DNA of 60,000 nucleotides. Origin: Nymphaea colorata (Eukaryota; Streptophyta; Magnoliopsida; Nymphaeales; Nymphaeaceae). Positions 34,311-44,750 of this stretch are shown here, piece after piece. Numbering within the stretch: the stretch's first letter is position 1; each line of letters begins with the position of its first letter. The position numbers were made by a program, and so were the translations under genes. The stretch is from positions 10,320,704-10,380,703 of the forward strand of contig NC_045139.1 of NCBI RefSeq assembly GCF_008831285.2, given 5' to 3'. The notes under the pieces are model-generated. The model saw only the letters and a list, made by a program, of their open reading frames with translations, did not search any database and had not been told where the DNA came from.

Positions 34311-35678
34311 AAATTGGGAATGTAGACTATTTGAATTAGGTGAAATCTTATAAAATCATAATTAATGCAAGTATTCTACCTTGCAGTATAGCACTCTTAT
34401 GGGGATTTCAGTGAGTAGTTAAAGCAAGAGTACACAGGGAGTAGCAAATGGCTCAGAACTATGTATATAACCAAGGATGATGCAAATAGAATTATTTATA
34501 GCCAAGGATGATGCATATCTCTATATAACATTGGTCAAGGAGTCCCATAGGCATGATGGCTTTGAGGCATGCAAGGATGAGATGAGTTACATATGAATCC
34601 ACAAAAACTGGGAAAATTTTGATTGAGATGCACTTTTTTATCTAGGAGAGAAAAAATTCATTTTATATATGTTTTTAATTTTTAATTGTGTAAATAAAAA
34701 TTTCCAGATAATAAAATTACAATTTTTTAAAGTAATTCACCTCCCTCTCTCTCTTTCAAATATGTGCCACTGAAAAGTCTCCAGTGGCATTTTCAATATG
34801 CCATCAAATATTAAGAATGGCATTTAATGTGTCTCACTGAAGAGCCATTAGTGGTGCTTTTTATTTCCCATAAATTGTTGATAATGATATATTAAATGTG
34901 TTATTTGCACGTTTCAGTGGCATTTTTTCCTTGTCATAGAAGACTATTTAATGGCACTTTTTCAATGTTATTGTGGACCAGCTATGGTGTTTAAAAATGC
35001 CACTGAAAGTTACTTCAATGACATGTTATGGAAGCCAGAAAAAAATCTACAATAACATTTTTCAGGTGTCACTTAAAAGTTTTTAGTGGCACATTTTCTT
35101 TTCAACAGAAGGTCTACATCTATGGCATACGTAAACAATGCCAATAAAGGAAATCACGTCTCTACTTTTAATGGCATTTTCTTCTGGCATGCCCTTTTTC
35201 CCACCAAATACCTTCGGTGACACTTGATGAACAACATTGAAGATCAATATTCTTGTAGTGGGGTGGCCTATTTGGAGACTGAATACTTATTTCAAATAAA
35301 AAAAGGGAAAATGTAGAAAAATTTTAAAGTGGAAAAACACCACTCAACTATGAACAACACCACAAAAAAGGGGGTCAGGCTTTTACTGACTCAAAAAAGG
35401 GGTTTGTAAAAATTGACAGAAATAAACTTGTATTTTTGTGGTTCAACTAGGGTCTCACCCACGCTATTAAACTGAATTTGACCAATTCAAGCAATATTTT
35501 ATCTACAATTGATGAAATTCATCGATGCATGCACTAACCATAATGTGATCTGACTAATGTGGCATGAGTTGGGACCGATGGAAGTCAATTAGGGTACAAA
35601 ATTACATTGGAACAATCTTAAGAGGAAACTTTTAGCCATAATCCTGAAAGCTGGCCACATGTTCACGATTTTCAACAT

Positions 35679-35680
<2 letters not shown>
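33000..35680. repeat. Tandem segmental duplication, unit 1
   Basis: Matches unit 2 (35943-38440) in order throughout: tatctatctctctcac; ggcctacaacccaaat / ggcttacagcccaaat; atggaactttagatgcat; caattgcaatattgcatag; gcaaatggctcagaactatg / gcaaatggatcagaactatg; cccataggcatgatggcttt; a CACTA-type segment; and the glycosyltransferase 3' flank (ctgaaagctggccacat). The offset is about 2.8 kb. The two units are separated by the glycosyltransferase pseudogene. Confidence 0.88.
34740..35260. mobile_element. CACTA (En/Spm)-type terminus with subterminal repeats, copy 1
   Basis: The segment ends atattcttgtagtg at 35260, the reverse complement of CACTACAAGAATAT, a classic CACTA end. The preceding 500 bp is full of short agtggca / gccactgaa words in both orientations, as expected of subterminal repeats that bind transposase. 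No left CACTA end or transposase was found, so it is a fragment or a non-autonomous derivative. Confidence 0.6.

Positions 35681-35681
<1 letters not shown>

Positions 35682-35737
<56 letters not shown>
35682..35737. repeat. (TA)n-(GA)n compound microsatellite
   Basis: Perfect TA run followed by a GA run, directly 3' of the glycosyltransferase pseudogene. The intact gene also has a GA tract (39823-39920) at the corresponding position. Confidence 0.95.
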
Positions 35738-35738
<1 letters not shown>

Positions 35739-35945
35739 CCCATGCATGCATGGGCATGGACGTGATGGGAACTTAACCATCTTCATGGTGAAGCTACCAA
35801 CTCCGTGGCATGGTTATGAAGCCCTTCGTATAGTCTTCCTGCAACCCCTCCTGCTGAAGCATCTCTCTCGACTTGGAGCTGTTGGCTCTCACCACCTTCC
35901 CCTTCTTCAAACCTTCAACCATTATCTCTATTTCTCTAGTAAACA
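35738..35945 (-). pseudogene. Truncated glycosyltransferase pseudogene (C-terminus only)
   Basis: This stretch aligns base for base with the last ~200 bp of the intact glycosyltransferase and the start of its 3' UTR: cgtgatgggaacttaaccatcttcatgg / catgatggaagcatgaccatcttcatgg; then ttatgaagcccttcgtatag and tcttcctgcaacccctcctgc; then ttggctctcaccaccttccc. The stop position (tca at 35782-35784) is kept, but a one-base deletion near codon -9 shifts the frame. Homology ends near 35945, where LTR-like DNA begins. It represents roughly the last 60 residues, downstream of the UDP-sugar box. It is clear evidence of an earlier tandem gene copy. Confidence 0.9.
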
Positions 35946-38440
35946 TCTTTCTCTATCTATCTCACTTTGAAAGTGCAGTTACGTGTGGTGGCTTACAGCC
36001 CAAATCTGTTTTCTTGAAAGGTTTCACAATAGTAAGGTTTTTTAAGTAAAAATATATCTCCAATGAATGGAACTTTAGATGCATCTGATTGTTAAGAATG
36101 CTCTTAGATGTATATTATGATAAGAATGCTTTATCTCTTTTGTTAAACATATAGCTTTCATGCGATCATGCATATACATGCACTTATTACTCAACAATTC
36201 TCATATGCATATCTCTAATAAGCTTTAAGTAAGACAATATTGAGCCTTCATAAGGTATTATTCGAATTAAAGCAAAATCCTTGAAATTTCCTTAAGATTC
36301 AAAGGAAATAGTTCCACATATTAGAATAGTTTTTATCTTTCAACATTAAAAATTTTACTCTTTTCCAACATACTTTGATTTTCAAAACAATTGCAATATT
36401 GCATAGCCCCTCCCCTATTTGCCTTATGATGAGTCGAATTATAGCCATCGTCCTTATAATTTAAGATTTTATTTTACAAAAACAAAACTTGAAAATCTTA
36501 CTATACAAAAGCATGACAAGATAAAGCCATGCTTTACAAAACAAGCGACTTAATATATATTTTTCAATCATACTTTATCAAAGCAAAATAATCTGAAAAC
36601 TTTGATTTTTAAAAACTATCATCAAGCATAAATTCTCTTTTATACTTGAGCTATAATGATAATAATCACAGATCCTAAATTATTTTAAAGCATCTCTTTG
36701 AACAATTTATCTTTTAAAATATGTAAGAATTCTATATTTCAATATCATCTTTATAAACTTGCTATTATTTGGAATTCATTAAAATACATATTTCTACCAT
36801 GAGGGCACCATATTTTAAACTTGACATCATTTAATATCTTCAAATGTCCTTTTCAATATTTTAAAAATTTTATTTAACTTAAGTACACATATGTATAGGA
36901 TGTATGGTAATATTTAGAAACGTTGGAATTTGCAAACCAAATAGGCTAGTTCTTAATCTAGTTACCCTAAAAAAAAGCATTGAGACGAACTTTGTACTGA
37001 TGGGTGAGTCTTTTTCTCTCTTTTTAAATACAAAACACATTTTCTCTTATGCAAAAAATAAATAAATAAAAAACAAAACAAAACAAAACCAATTTTGGGA
37101 TAAAAACACTTGCTTTCTATCTTGAAGACATGTGTCTATACTAACCGCAATTACAAGAGAAAAAAATTGGGCCATATAGAGGATTTGAATTAAGTGAAGT
37201 CTTATAAAAATTTAATTGGTACAAGAATTCTGCCTTTCAGTATAGCATTCACATGAGATTTTAATGAGGACTTAAATTAAGAGTACACAGAGAGTAGCAA
37301 ATGGATCAGAACTATGTATAACCAAGGATGATGTGCATCTCTACATAACATAGATCAAGTAATCCCATAGGCATGATGGCTTTGAGGTCGTCAATGCAAG
37401 GATGAGTTGACATGGACCATATGAATCCACAAAAACCTCAAAATTTTGATCAGGAAGCACTTTATTCTCTTGGAGGGAAAAGTTTTAGTTTATGTATGTT
37501 TTTAAGTTTCAATTAATTGTGCAAAAAAAATATTTGGATAATGAAATTGCTACTTTTTAATTAATGCATCTTTCTCTCTCTTGCACACGAATGCACAAAA
37601 ATATGTGCGACTGAAAGCCTCTGGTGCAATTTTTAATCTGCCATCGAACACTAATAATAGCATGCAATGTGTCTCACTGAAGAGCCTATAGTGGCACTTT
37701 TTTTTTGCCATAAATTATTGATAATGATATATTAAATGTATTTATTGGCACCTTTCAGTGGCAGTTTTTCTATGTCATAGTAGACCTGCTATGGTGCCTT
37801 AAAAATGTCACTGAAAGTTACTTTAATGACACGCTATGGCAGCCATTAAAAAAAATCTACAATGACACTTTCCAAGTGTCACTTAAAGGTTTTCTTAGAG
37901 GCCCGTTTTCTTTTCCACATAATGTCCACATCTATGGCATATGTAAATAATGCCACTAAAGGGAATCGCCATCTCTACTTTCAATGGCATTCTTGTGTGG
38001 CCTACTTTTTTCCCCACTAAATACTTTCAGTGAAACTTGATGAATGCTACTGAAGATCAATATTCTTGTAGTGTGGATGACGTATTTGGAGACTCTAGAA
38101 TTATTTGGAAAAAGAAAATGAAAATGTAGAGAAAAAATTAATGTGGAAGACTCTTCTAAGGGGGTCGGACTTTTACTGACGCAAAACAAAAAAAAATGTT
38201 TGTAAAAATCGACAGAAAAAAGGTGTATTTTGTGGGTCAACCTGGGTGTCACCCAGGCTATTGAACTGGACGTGACCAATTCATTCAACATTTTATCTTA
38301 CACTTACCAAAAATTGATATGACTAATGTGACAGACATGAGATGGTCTGATTGAAGTCAATTAGGGTGCAAGATTACAATGGACCGTTCTTAAGAGGGAA
38401 TTTTAGCCATAATCCTGAAAGCTGGCCACATATTATGATT
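35943..38440. repeat. Tandem segmental duplication, unit 2
   Basis: Counterpart of 33000-35680. It lacks the first part of the LTR-like block, starting at tctttctctatctatctcac, and abuts the glycosyltransferase pseudogene. It continues into the 3' flank of the glycosyltransferase family (38260-38620), which is also present at 20576. Confidence 0.88.
37560..38073. mobile_element. CACTA-type terminus, copy 2
   Basis: Duplicate of 34740-35260, ending atattcttgtagtg at 38073, with the same subterminal cactgaa/agtggca words. It was copied with the surrounding segment and is not an independent insertion. Confidence 0.6.
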
Positions 38441-38620
38441 TTCACTGGGCAAAATTTATGATCTTAAGAGGGACATTTTTCGATTATGAGTTGGTGCTGA
38501 ATAATCTAGGCACTAACAAGTTTCACCTACTAGATTCTGATCTGTGTAAAATACGATGGAAGTCTTTAAGGCCAAAATCCAAAGTCAGATTCTGTTTCAA
38601 TTTAAGGTAAAAGGATATAT
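38300..38620. repeat. Glycosyltransferase 3'-flank repeat, copy C
   Basis: Third member of the flank family. It shares gaagtcaattaggg, cctgaaagctggccacat, gattatgagttggtgctg and aagtttcacctactagattc with copy A (20576-20870), and the first part with copy B (35510-35680). Confidence 0.85.
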
Positions 38621-38624
38621 ATAT

Positions 38625-39049
38625 AGATATAACTGACTTGATCTGAGACTTTCATAGTAAGAATTTGGTGCTATCCAACTTGATAAACACCAAACCGATG
38701 AAGGCATCCACTGCACACTGGAACTAGGATTGAGACTAATGGCCGATGATGCTGAAGCTATGAAAACGAAGCACCAATTTCGCCCTATGTGTGGCTCTGA
38801 TATCATGTATCAAGAAGAGATATCACATGACAAGAAAACAAGCACTCATACATGAGAGAGTTGCATGCACGGTGCACACCATTTAGGGCACGGCAACTGT
38901 ACTCGTGACCTACTTTTGTAAGTATGTGTCATGAATAGAAACCTGTGCATAATGCAAATGTGCACATGCGTGTGCGTATGACTAGCTTTGTCCATACATG
39001 GTTGGACCGAAGGAAAAGCCTGACATCATGTAACTCCTGATTCCCAACA
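38625..39049 (-). mobile_element. 5' end of a third copia lineage (LTR, primer site, gag start)
   Basis: On the minus strand, an LTR-like segment starts TGTTGGGAATCAGG at 39049 and ends TTCTTGATACA at 38806 (244 bp, TG...CA). It is followed with no gap by TGATATCAGAGCC (38793-38805), a one-base variant of the copia primer-binding site. Downstream, a frame reads KLDSTKFLL-stop-KSQIKS, matching the KLDSTNFLLWKSQI start of copia gag with the Trp codon changed to TGA. The element breaks off near 38625 at the junction with the glycosyltransferase-flank repeat. No second LTR was found. Confidence 0.75.
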
Positions 39050-39522
39050 ACTAAACAAAAAAAAGAAAAATAAAAAGAAGAGGAACCAGAGTTTAGATAC
39101 AGCAACACGCATAGATATTATTCACTATTTCGTTTTGTTTTTACATTTTTAGAAGATATATCACCATTATCCAATCTCCTAGAGTCAGGCAAATTTGATT
39201 TTACATGATAACAAGGGCATGATAGTGTACCTTTAAACAATTTTTATCAATTGTAGGTATATATTTATTTATTTTCATCACGTGTGCCTTTCCATCTTTA
39301 TCACCTTACACACACACACACACACACACATATATACATATATATATATATTAAGTTAGTTATTTTTTACATTAATAACATTTTTTAATAGTAAAAAATA
39401 ATGGCTCTTATAACATCAACATCTTGATAGTCGAAAAATAAACTTTTTACAAAAATAACATGAACTAAAATATGATTTATATTGAATTAGCATTTACGAG
39501 TACGTTAGGATACTTACCTTTT

Positions 39523-39600
<78 letters not shown>

Positions 39601-39700
39601 CTGAAGGAACCCTCTGATCAACTTGCATTAAGTTGGGCGAAGCTACTATTGTGAAACCTGTACTAGTGTCAACTTTTGATGAAAGCCATGAAACTGCTGT
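39050..39700. other. Intergenic with two microsatellites
   Basis: Contains (AC)n followed by (AT)n at 39309-39350 and a long perfect (AT)n at 39527-39598. No gene seen. The stretch from about 39660 on matches 21585-21700. Confidence 0.7.
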
Positions 39701-39751
39701 GGGAATTGAAAGACAGAACTAAATACAGTAAATCAGAAATTTACAGACAAC

Positions 39752-39757
39752 TTTATT
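39752..39757 (-). terminator. Poly(A) signal AATAAA of the glycosyltransferase gene
   Basis: On the minus strand ccagAATAAAgttg lies about 200 nt downstream of the stop codon, a suitable distance for a plant 3' UTR. The 3' UTR would include the GA/TC tract at 39823-39920. Confidence 0.5.
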
Positions 39758-39822
39758 CTGGCTACGCCACACACTTGAAAACACTACACAGTTGCGTGTA
39801 TGGGAATTGACGCATGTATTAC

Positions 39823-39863
39823 AAAGAGAGAGAGACAGAGAGACAGAGAGAGAGAGACTACAA

Positions 39864-39920
<57 letters not shown>
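39823..39920. repeat. (GA)n microsatellite in the glycosyltransferase 3' UTR
   Basis: GA run with a few ca/ta interruptions, starting about 35 nt past the stop codon of the minus-strand gene. A minus-strand frame across it (39858-40649) is a shadow of the real gene. Confidence 0.95.
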
Positions 39921-39923
<3 letters not shown>

Positions 39924-39955
39924 CATGCATGGACATGATGGAAGCATGACCATCT

Positions 39956-41359
39956 TCATGGAGAAGCCACCAACTCCTTGAGCTTGGTTATGAAGCCCTT
40001 GGTATAGTCTTCCTGCAACCCCTCCTGCAGAAGGATCTCCCTCAACTTGGCGTTGTTGGCTCTCACCACCTTCCCCTTCTTCGACCCCTCCACCATTACA
40101 GTCCTCACAGCTTTCCCTACGGCCTCTCTGGTGAACCACCCATCCCAAGCTCTCCTGTTGATATTCACTGCTGCCCTGAGCTCCACGACCATCAGCTTCA
40201 TGTTCATGTACTGGTCTCCTTTCAGCGGTGCCATCACCAACTGGCACCCGCCCTCCACCGCCTCCATTATAGAGCTGTAGCCAGCATGATTGACGTAGCA
40301 GCCCACGGCTGGATGCCTCAAGATGAGCTGCTGGTTTACCCACCCGCTGCGCACGATCCCCCTTCCTTCTGCCTTCTCCCCAAATATCTCGTCCTCCAAC
40401 TCTTGTCTCTTCCCCTTCGGCACGTCGGCGGGAGTGTTCAGCACAGCCAGAAACGGGAACCCGCTCAACTCGAGGCCCACGACCAGCTCCTTCATCTGCT
40501 TCCCCGACAGATACGACTCGCTTCCGAATGAGCAGAAAACAACTGTGCCCTTTGGAAACTTGTTCAGCCACTGGGTGAGCTTCGGCTCGATATCTCCGGC
40601 CGGGGCCTTCGGCAGAAGGACGCCGGTTGGGAGGACCGGCTTCCTGCACCGAGTAGACAGGTACTTAATGACAGACGCCTCCATCTCGTAGACGCTCTTC
40701 AGAGCAATGGCATCGCAGCGAGCCATGCAGGAGACCAGGCGGCTGAAGTTCGAAGGCGCTGGACCGGAGCCGTTGGTGTTGGAGAGCATGCCACGTACTT
40801 CATAAGGTTTCATGCTCAGGTACGACGAGAGCAGCGGTCTCGGCGGCAGCCGCAGCCGGCTCAGCGACGGCCTCTGGTGAGGTGTCAGGCCGAAGAGGAT
40901 GGTGCTGGCAGCGGTGATGGCAGTGAAGACACAAAAGTAGACGGACTTGATGCCCAGCGACTCCGCCACCTCCGGCACCCAGCCTTGGATGGAGTCGAAG
41001 ACGACGACTTGAGGGGCGAGCTTGCCAAGTATGGTAGCAATCTGCGGCCGAGTCGCGTCGAGCGCCTGGCTCAGTAGGTCGGCCAGCACCTGGCCGGAGC
41101 CGGCCGTGCTGTCGACGTCGGATGGGAGGCCGTCGATGGCCGGAAGTTTGTAATTGAGGATGGGGATGGTAGGGTCGAGGGCGAGGCGAATCTTGGGGAC
41201 AAGGGAGGGAAGGGTGAGGAAGGTGATCTTGACGCCATTAGCAGCAAGGGCGTTGGAGAAATGTATGAAAGGGAAGATGTGGCCGAAGCCTAGAGATGGG
41301 AACATGACCACCTGAAGTGGCTGGTCATGGTCGCCGCCTTCCATGGCGAGACTCCCCAT
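39956..41359 (-). CDS. UDP-glycosyltransferase, UGT79-like (flavonoid glycoside glycosyltransferase type)
   Basis: Single-exon 467-aa GT1 enzyme, the usual length. Enzymes of this family transfer a sugar from a UDP-sugar in the cytosol. The N-terminal acceptor domain has the catalytic His in FPSLGFGHIFPF (His27) and a candidate partner Asp122 in VVFDSIQGWVPEVA. The C-terminal donor domain has CSFGSE (276-281) and a 44-residue PSPG box from Trp340 to Gln383, starting WVNQQLILRHP and ending APLKGDQ. The box is atypical: the canonical HCGWNS is HAGYSS (His358, Tyr361, Ser362). Glu366, Asp382 and Gln383 are conserved. Overall words (GFGHIFPFIHFSNAL, HPAVGCYVNHAG) fit the sugar-adding-to-sugar group (UGT79/91/94) that extends flavonoid or terpenoid glycosides; the substrate is unknown. 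The gene is much GC-richer than its surroundings. Met6 is an alternative start. A truncated paralog lies at 35738-35945. Confidence 0.93.
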   Translation of the reverse strand: MGSLAMEGGDHDQPLQVVMFPSLGFGHIFPFIHFSNALAANGVKITFLTLPSLVPKIRLALDPTIPILNYKLPAIDGLPSDVDSTAGSGQVLADLLSQALDATRPQIATILGKLAPQVVVFDSIQGWVPEVAESLGIKSVYFCVFTAITAASTILFGLTPHQRPSLSRLRLPPRPLLSSYLSMKPYEVRGMLSNTNGSGPAPSNFSRLVSCMARCDAIALKSVYEMEASVIKYLSTRCRKPVLPTGVLLPKAPAGDIEPKLTQWLNKFPKGTVVFCSFGSESYLSGKQMKELVVGLELSGFPFLAVLNTPADVPKGKRQELEDEIFGEKAEGRGIVRSGWVNQQLILRHPAVGCYVNHAGYSSIMEAVEGGCQLVMAPLKGDQYMNMKLMVVELRAAVNINRRAWDGWFTREAVGKAVRTVMVEGSKKGKVVRANNAKLREILLQEGLQEDYTKGFITKLKELVASP

Positions 41360-41455
41360 TTGCTTTCTCCTTCACTTGCTAAGTACTGAACACTAGTATG
41401 AGGAAGCTAGCTAAATACTAGTGTGCCTGATGGGTTTGGTGCAAACTCCCTGTGA

Positions 41456-41464
41456 TATTTATAG
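41456..41464 (-). promoter_or_regulatory. TATA box of the glycosyltransferase gene
   Basis: On the minus strand CTATAAATA lies 97 bp upstream of the ATG, giving a leader of about 65 nt if transcription starts ~30 bp downstream. It is a strong match to the plant TATA consensus. Between it and the ATG are a pair of actagt words around a gctagc palindrome (41393-41421) of unknown meaning. Confidence 0.65.
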
Positions 41465-41469
41465 AACTC

Positions 41470-42382
41470 CATTAAGATCTTACTGTTAGGTAAAAGACCT
41501 CAGACACTATGTTGTCTATATCTCTGTATGAATGGATACGTAAAGAATATCATACCATGTTGCTTATATATTTCCCATCCCTCAAGGTGATTGTTGAATT
41601 GGGATCAGTGTTCTGGATGAAATCAAGGCGCCAACCTGTTCATGGCTGCTTGGTACCCCCACACTTGAAGTGAATATAATGTTGATTATGAGAATGACAT
41701 TTTAACTATGTGGGAAATTATCTACTTTTGAAGATATATATAAAAAAAAATTATTATGCCAGAGGATTATGATCTACTTCCTTCAAAATAGAGAACCTAG
41801 TTATATGTGTCATATTGATGCATGAAAGATGTAGTTAAAAAACCCTCAATTCACACTAAAAAACGAAACCTTTTTGTCAAGATAAAAACGGAAATCAGAA
41901 AAAGGAAAAATACTATAAAGGACATTTCTTTTTGAAAAATTACTAAAATGTTTGGTCTGCTCTTTAAGGCGTATATAAATAGCGTGAGCAACAGCACACA
42001 CAACCCACTCTCACAAAAGAGAGCCAATGCACTCCCCCTTCTTCTTTTTGTATGTAGTCTTGAGAGGAGATAGTCATAGTTTTTATTTTGACCAATTGAT
42101 CACTGATTAAGTTGAATGAATGCCTGACCTTTAGTTTTCTATTAATTCAAGTATTAAAATAATTTATTCAGGGAAAAGGGACATGTTCTATTCCAATAAA
42201 TACTGGTTCCTTTTTGAACTTCAAAGACAACCTCATGCAACGCATTTTTCTATTTATGGACCACAACTCAAAACTGGTTATGTTCATAATGGTCCTTACC
42301 TTATTAATGATCTATGTGATTTCTAAATTTGTCCTTTAAAGCTTTGAGAAATCAGCCTTCAATATTTTATAAGCAGTTAACG
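41470..42382. other. Intergenic upstream of the glycosyltransferase
   Basis: AT-rich, no gene. The promoter of the minus-strand glycosyltransferase should lie in the first few hundred bases; I could not identify specific cis elements with confidence. Confidence 0.45.
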
Positions 42383-42385
42383 TTA

Positions 42386-42617
42386 AGGGGCATTTGATTG
42401 CTTCTGTTCTAAAATCATCAGACTTCGAGAATCATGAATTTAAGATCAGACGCTCTCTTCCCTGATCTTAAATCTTACATATTTTCAATGGAAAAAGGTA
42501 AAATAAGGATTTTAAGTGATAGTTTAAGTTCGACTTAAGATCCTTAATTTGATGAACTGAACCATGTATGCCACATCAAATTCGTGGATTTTAAATTTGA
42601 AGTAATCAAGTGACTCT
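42386..42617. mobile_element. Tourist-like (PIF/Harbinger) MITE, 232 bp
   Basis: Left end aggggcatttgattgcttc and right end gaagtaatcaagtgactct form imperfect terminal inverted repeats (about 15 of 19 bases). They are flanked by TTA at 42383-42385 and 42618-42620, the 3-bp target typical of this superfamily. There is no coding capacity. It may influence upstream regulation of the glycosyltransferase, about 1 kb away. Confidence 0.75.
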
Positions 42618-42620
42618 TTA

Positions 42621-44535
42621 AAGAGGATCTTGAAGGAGATGGGGGGAAAGAACCTAAGAATCAACCGAAAGAGTGTACATGTGTGCTTCTCTTATATATA
42701 TGGATAGGATCACATGCCGACGTAAAATTCAATGGCCCAATTTTTTTCACTTAAAACGTATTTATAGTTAAACAGAAAAATACTTTTTTATATCCTTACT
42801 TTACTAAAATTTTTTACATAAATTAAGAACTCATATTATGCCTACTTTTATGAAAGTAACTTCTGGAAACAAGAAACTTAACTAGTGTGTAATCGGTTAA
42901 TAGGTAAAGCGTGAAACGAAATATACTTCTTACCATTGCGTGTTCAACTGCTGAACATAACTACAAAGGAAGGATTGAAAAGGAAAAAAAAAAAAGGATT
43001 CCTGAAATTACCTGAAAATATACTTATAACAACTTTTTACCTACATGCATGCCTGCTTGCAATGGGGCACCACCTTAATTTGAAGGGCGAGGGAAATTGA
43101 GCCATACGGACCCATCTTCTGTGCAAATATTTTTACTTGCTAAGGTATCCGATAGAGAAAGCGGAACCCCAACCTCGTGTAGTGCCCAATATAATAATGA
43201 AGCAGCATCAGCAAGAGCGATCTAATTGATATGGTAGACGATTGAAAGACAAATAAGGAGAAACAGGTGATGAGTATTTTTATTATGTAATAATAGTTTA
43301 CACTTTTTTCTTATTGCTTTTCTCTCAACTGCTCATGACAATAGATTGAACAACCATTATGAGTAAGTTGAGTGACTTTAGATAGCTAGAGTCACCATTC
43401 ATTCACTCGTATATAATAATGTCCTTGAAAGTTTTGTGCTCCAAGCGAGTTGACGAAGCATCTCTCATGTAAATTTCTTAAAACAAATTTGCTTTCAATT
43501 ACAGGAATTGACATTGAGTATGGGTTGACATGTCTATTTGTCTCATCGAGACCAGAAGAGAGACGGAATATGCTTTCATCAATTTTAATCTGGTAGGTAG
43601 CACTTGCTATCACTTTTAAAGGAGTTTCGCTATCACAGGAGTCCATGTGAAAGGTGTCAAGTCAAAACTAATGGAAATTGGCCTTGATTAGGGCCCAAGG
43701 CATGCGCTATGTTGGTAATTGCCAATAAGGTGCAACAAAAATGTTTATTTTCATAGTGATATTTAAATTAATCATTTTCATTTTTATATTGGTGTCCTTG
43801 AAAATTTAAGAATTTTACAACTACTGCTCTTTAATCAAAATTTGCTTACTCCAGCCCTTCCTAGGTGTTGACAATTTCCTTGTACATGCATATTGTACCG
43901 TCGAATTGCTGCCACACAGTAACATACACATGCACATCTTAATTTATTGTTTAGTTACGGTGCTCTGTACACCTGTGGTAAAGAATCTTTTAACATGGTA
44001 AATCATCGTGTATCCAGAAAATTTTTTTGGAGGGGCACCCTTCATTTAGGAAGAGAATAACAGACCAAATATTTGAAAATATTAATTAAAAATAAGAAAA
44101 CTATTGAGGGGCTGGTGTGGGCACCAGCCCATACGTAGTTCTGCCTCTGGCTTCAATATTTCGGCTTCATTCCATAAATTTACAATGCATCTGCAGTCTT
44201 CATCGAATATCTGTAAAACCTAATATCTGTAAAAACTCAAACAAGGGAAGGAAACTAAACAAAAAAATACCAACTTCAGGAATCGAAAGAAGAAGGCACA
44301 AACGAACAATAGAAGGACTACAAATTCTTCCAAACATGGAAGCTACTTTCGCCGCATTAGATCAAAATGTCTGCTTAAATCTCAAGTCAAAGGGTACATA
44401 TATATATGTATCACGCATTCTATAGATTAGAGACATCCTCCTTGATATTGCACTTCAAGCTTGGGATCTAGCCTTATATTTTCCATCTTTTTGCAATATT
44501 CCTCATTTAAGGTTTACAACTTTACTGTCATCTAA
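42621..44535. other. Intergenic, nothing recognised
   Basis: AT-rich. The longest minus frame (43392-43646, 84 codons, starting MDSCDSETPLKVIASATYQI) has a protein-like composition but no family I recognise and no splice context. No RNA gene was seen. Confidence 0.4.
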
Positions 44536-44538
44536 ACA

Positions 44539-44674
44539 TGCGTAGAAATCAGTATCGTATATGGTTAGTGCGTAGAAATCAGTATCGTATATGTAGAAAT
44601 CAATATTCTTCTCACTTTATGTAGGACATTAGCTTGGGGGTGGTTAGTGCGTAGAAATCAGTATCGTATATGTG
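44539..44674. repeat. Three short direct repeats of gcgtagaaatcagtatcgta
   Basis: The word gcgtagaaatcagtatcgta occurs at 44540, 44570 and 44649. The last two are preceded by ggttagt, and a partial copy (gtagaaatcaatattc) lies at 44591. Non-coding. Confidence 0.9.
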
Positions 44675-44750
44675 GAACTGGCACCTCGCCCCATTCTCTC
44701 TTTGATCACTATAAAGAACTCTGACAATGGTGCCACTGTGCCATTAGTGC

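Noticed and set aside
35589-35970. Frames spanning the (TA)n/(GA)n microsatellite next to the glycosyltransferase remnant
   Set aside because: Ile-Tyr and Arg-Glu runs are translations of the microsatellite; the real homology is the minus-strand glycosyltransferase C-terminus with a frameshift.
39858-40649. 263-codon minus-strand frame overlapping the glycosyltransferase
   Set aside because: It is the shifted frame of the same GC-rich gene and runs into the GA microsatellite; no family resemblance.
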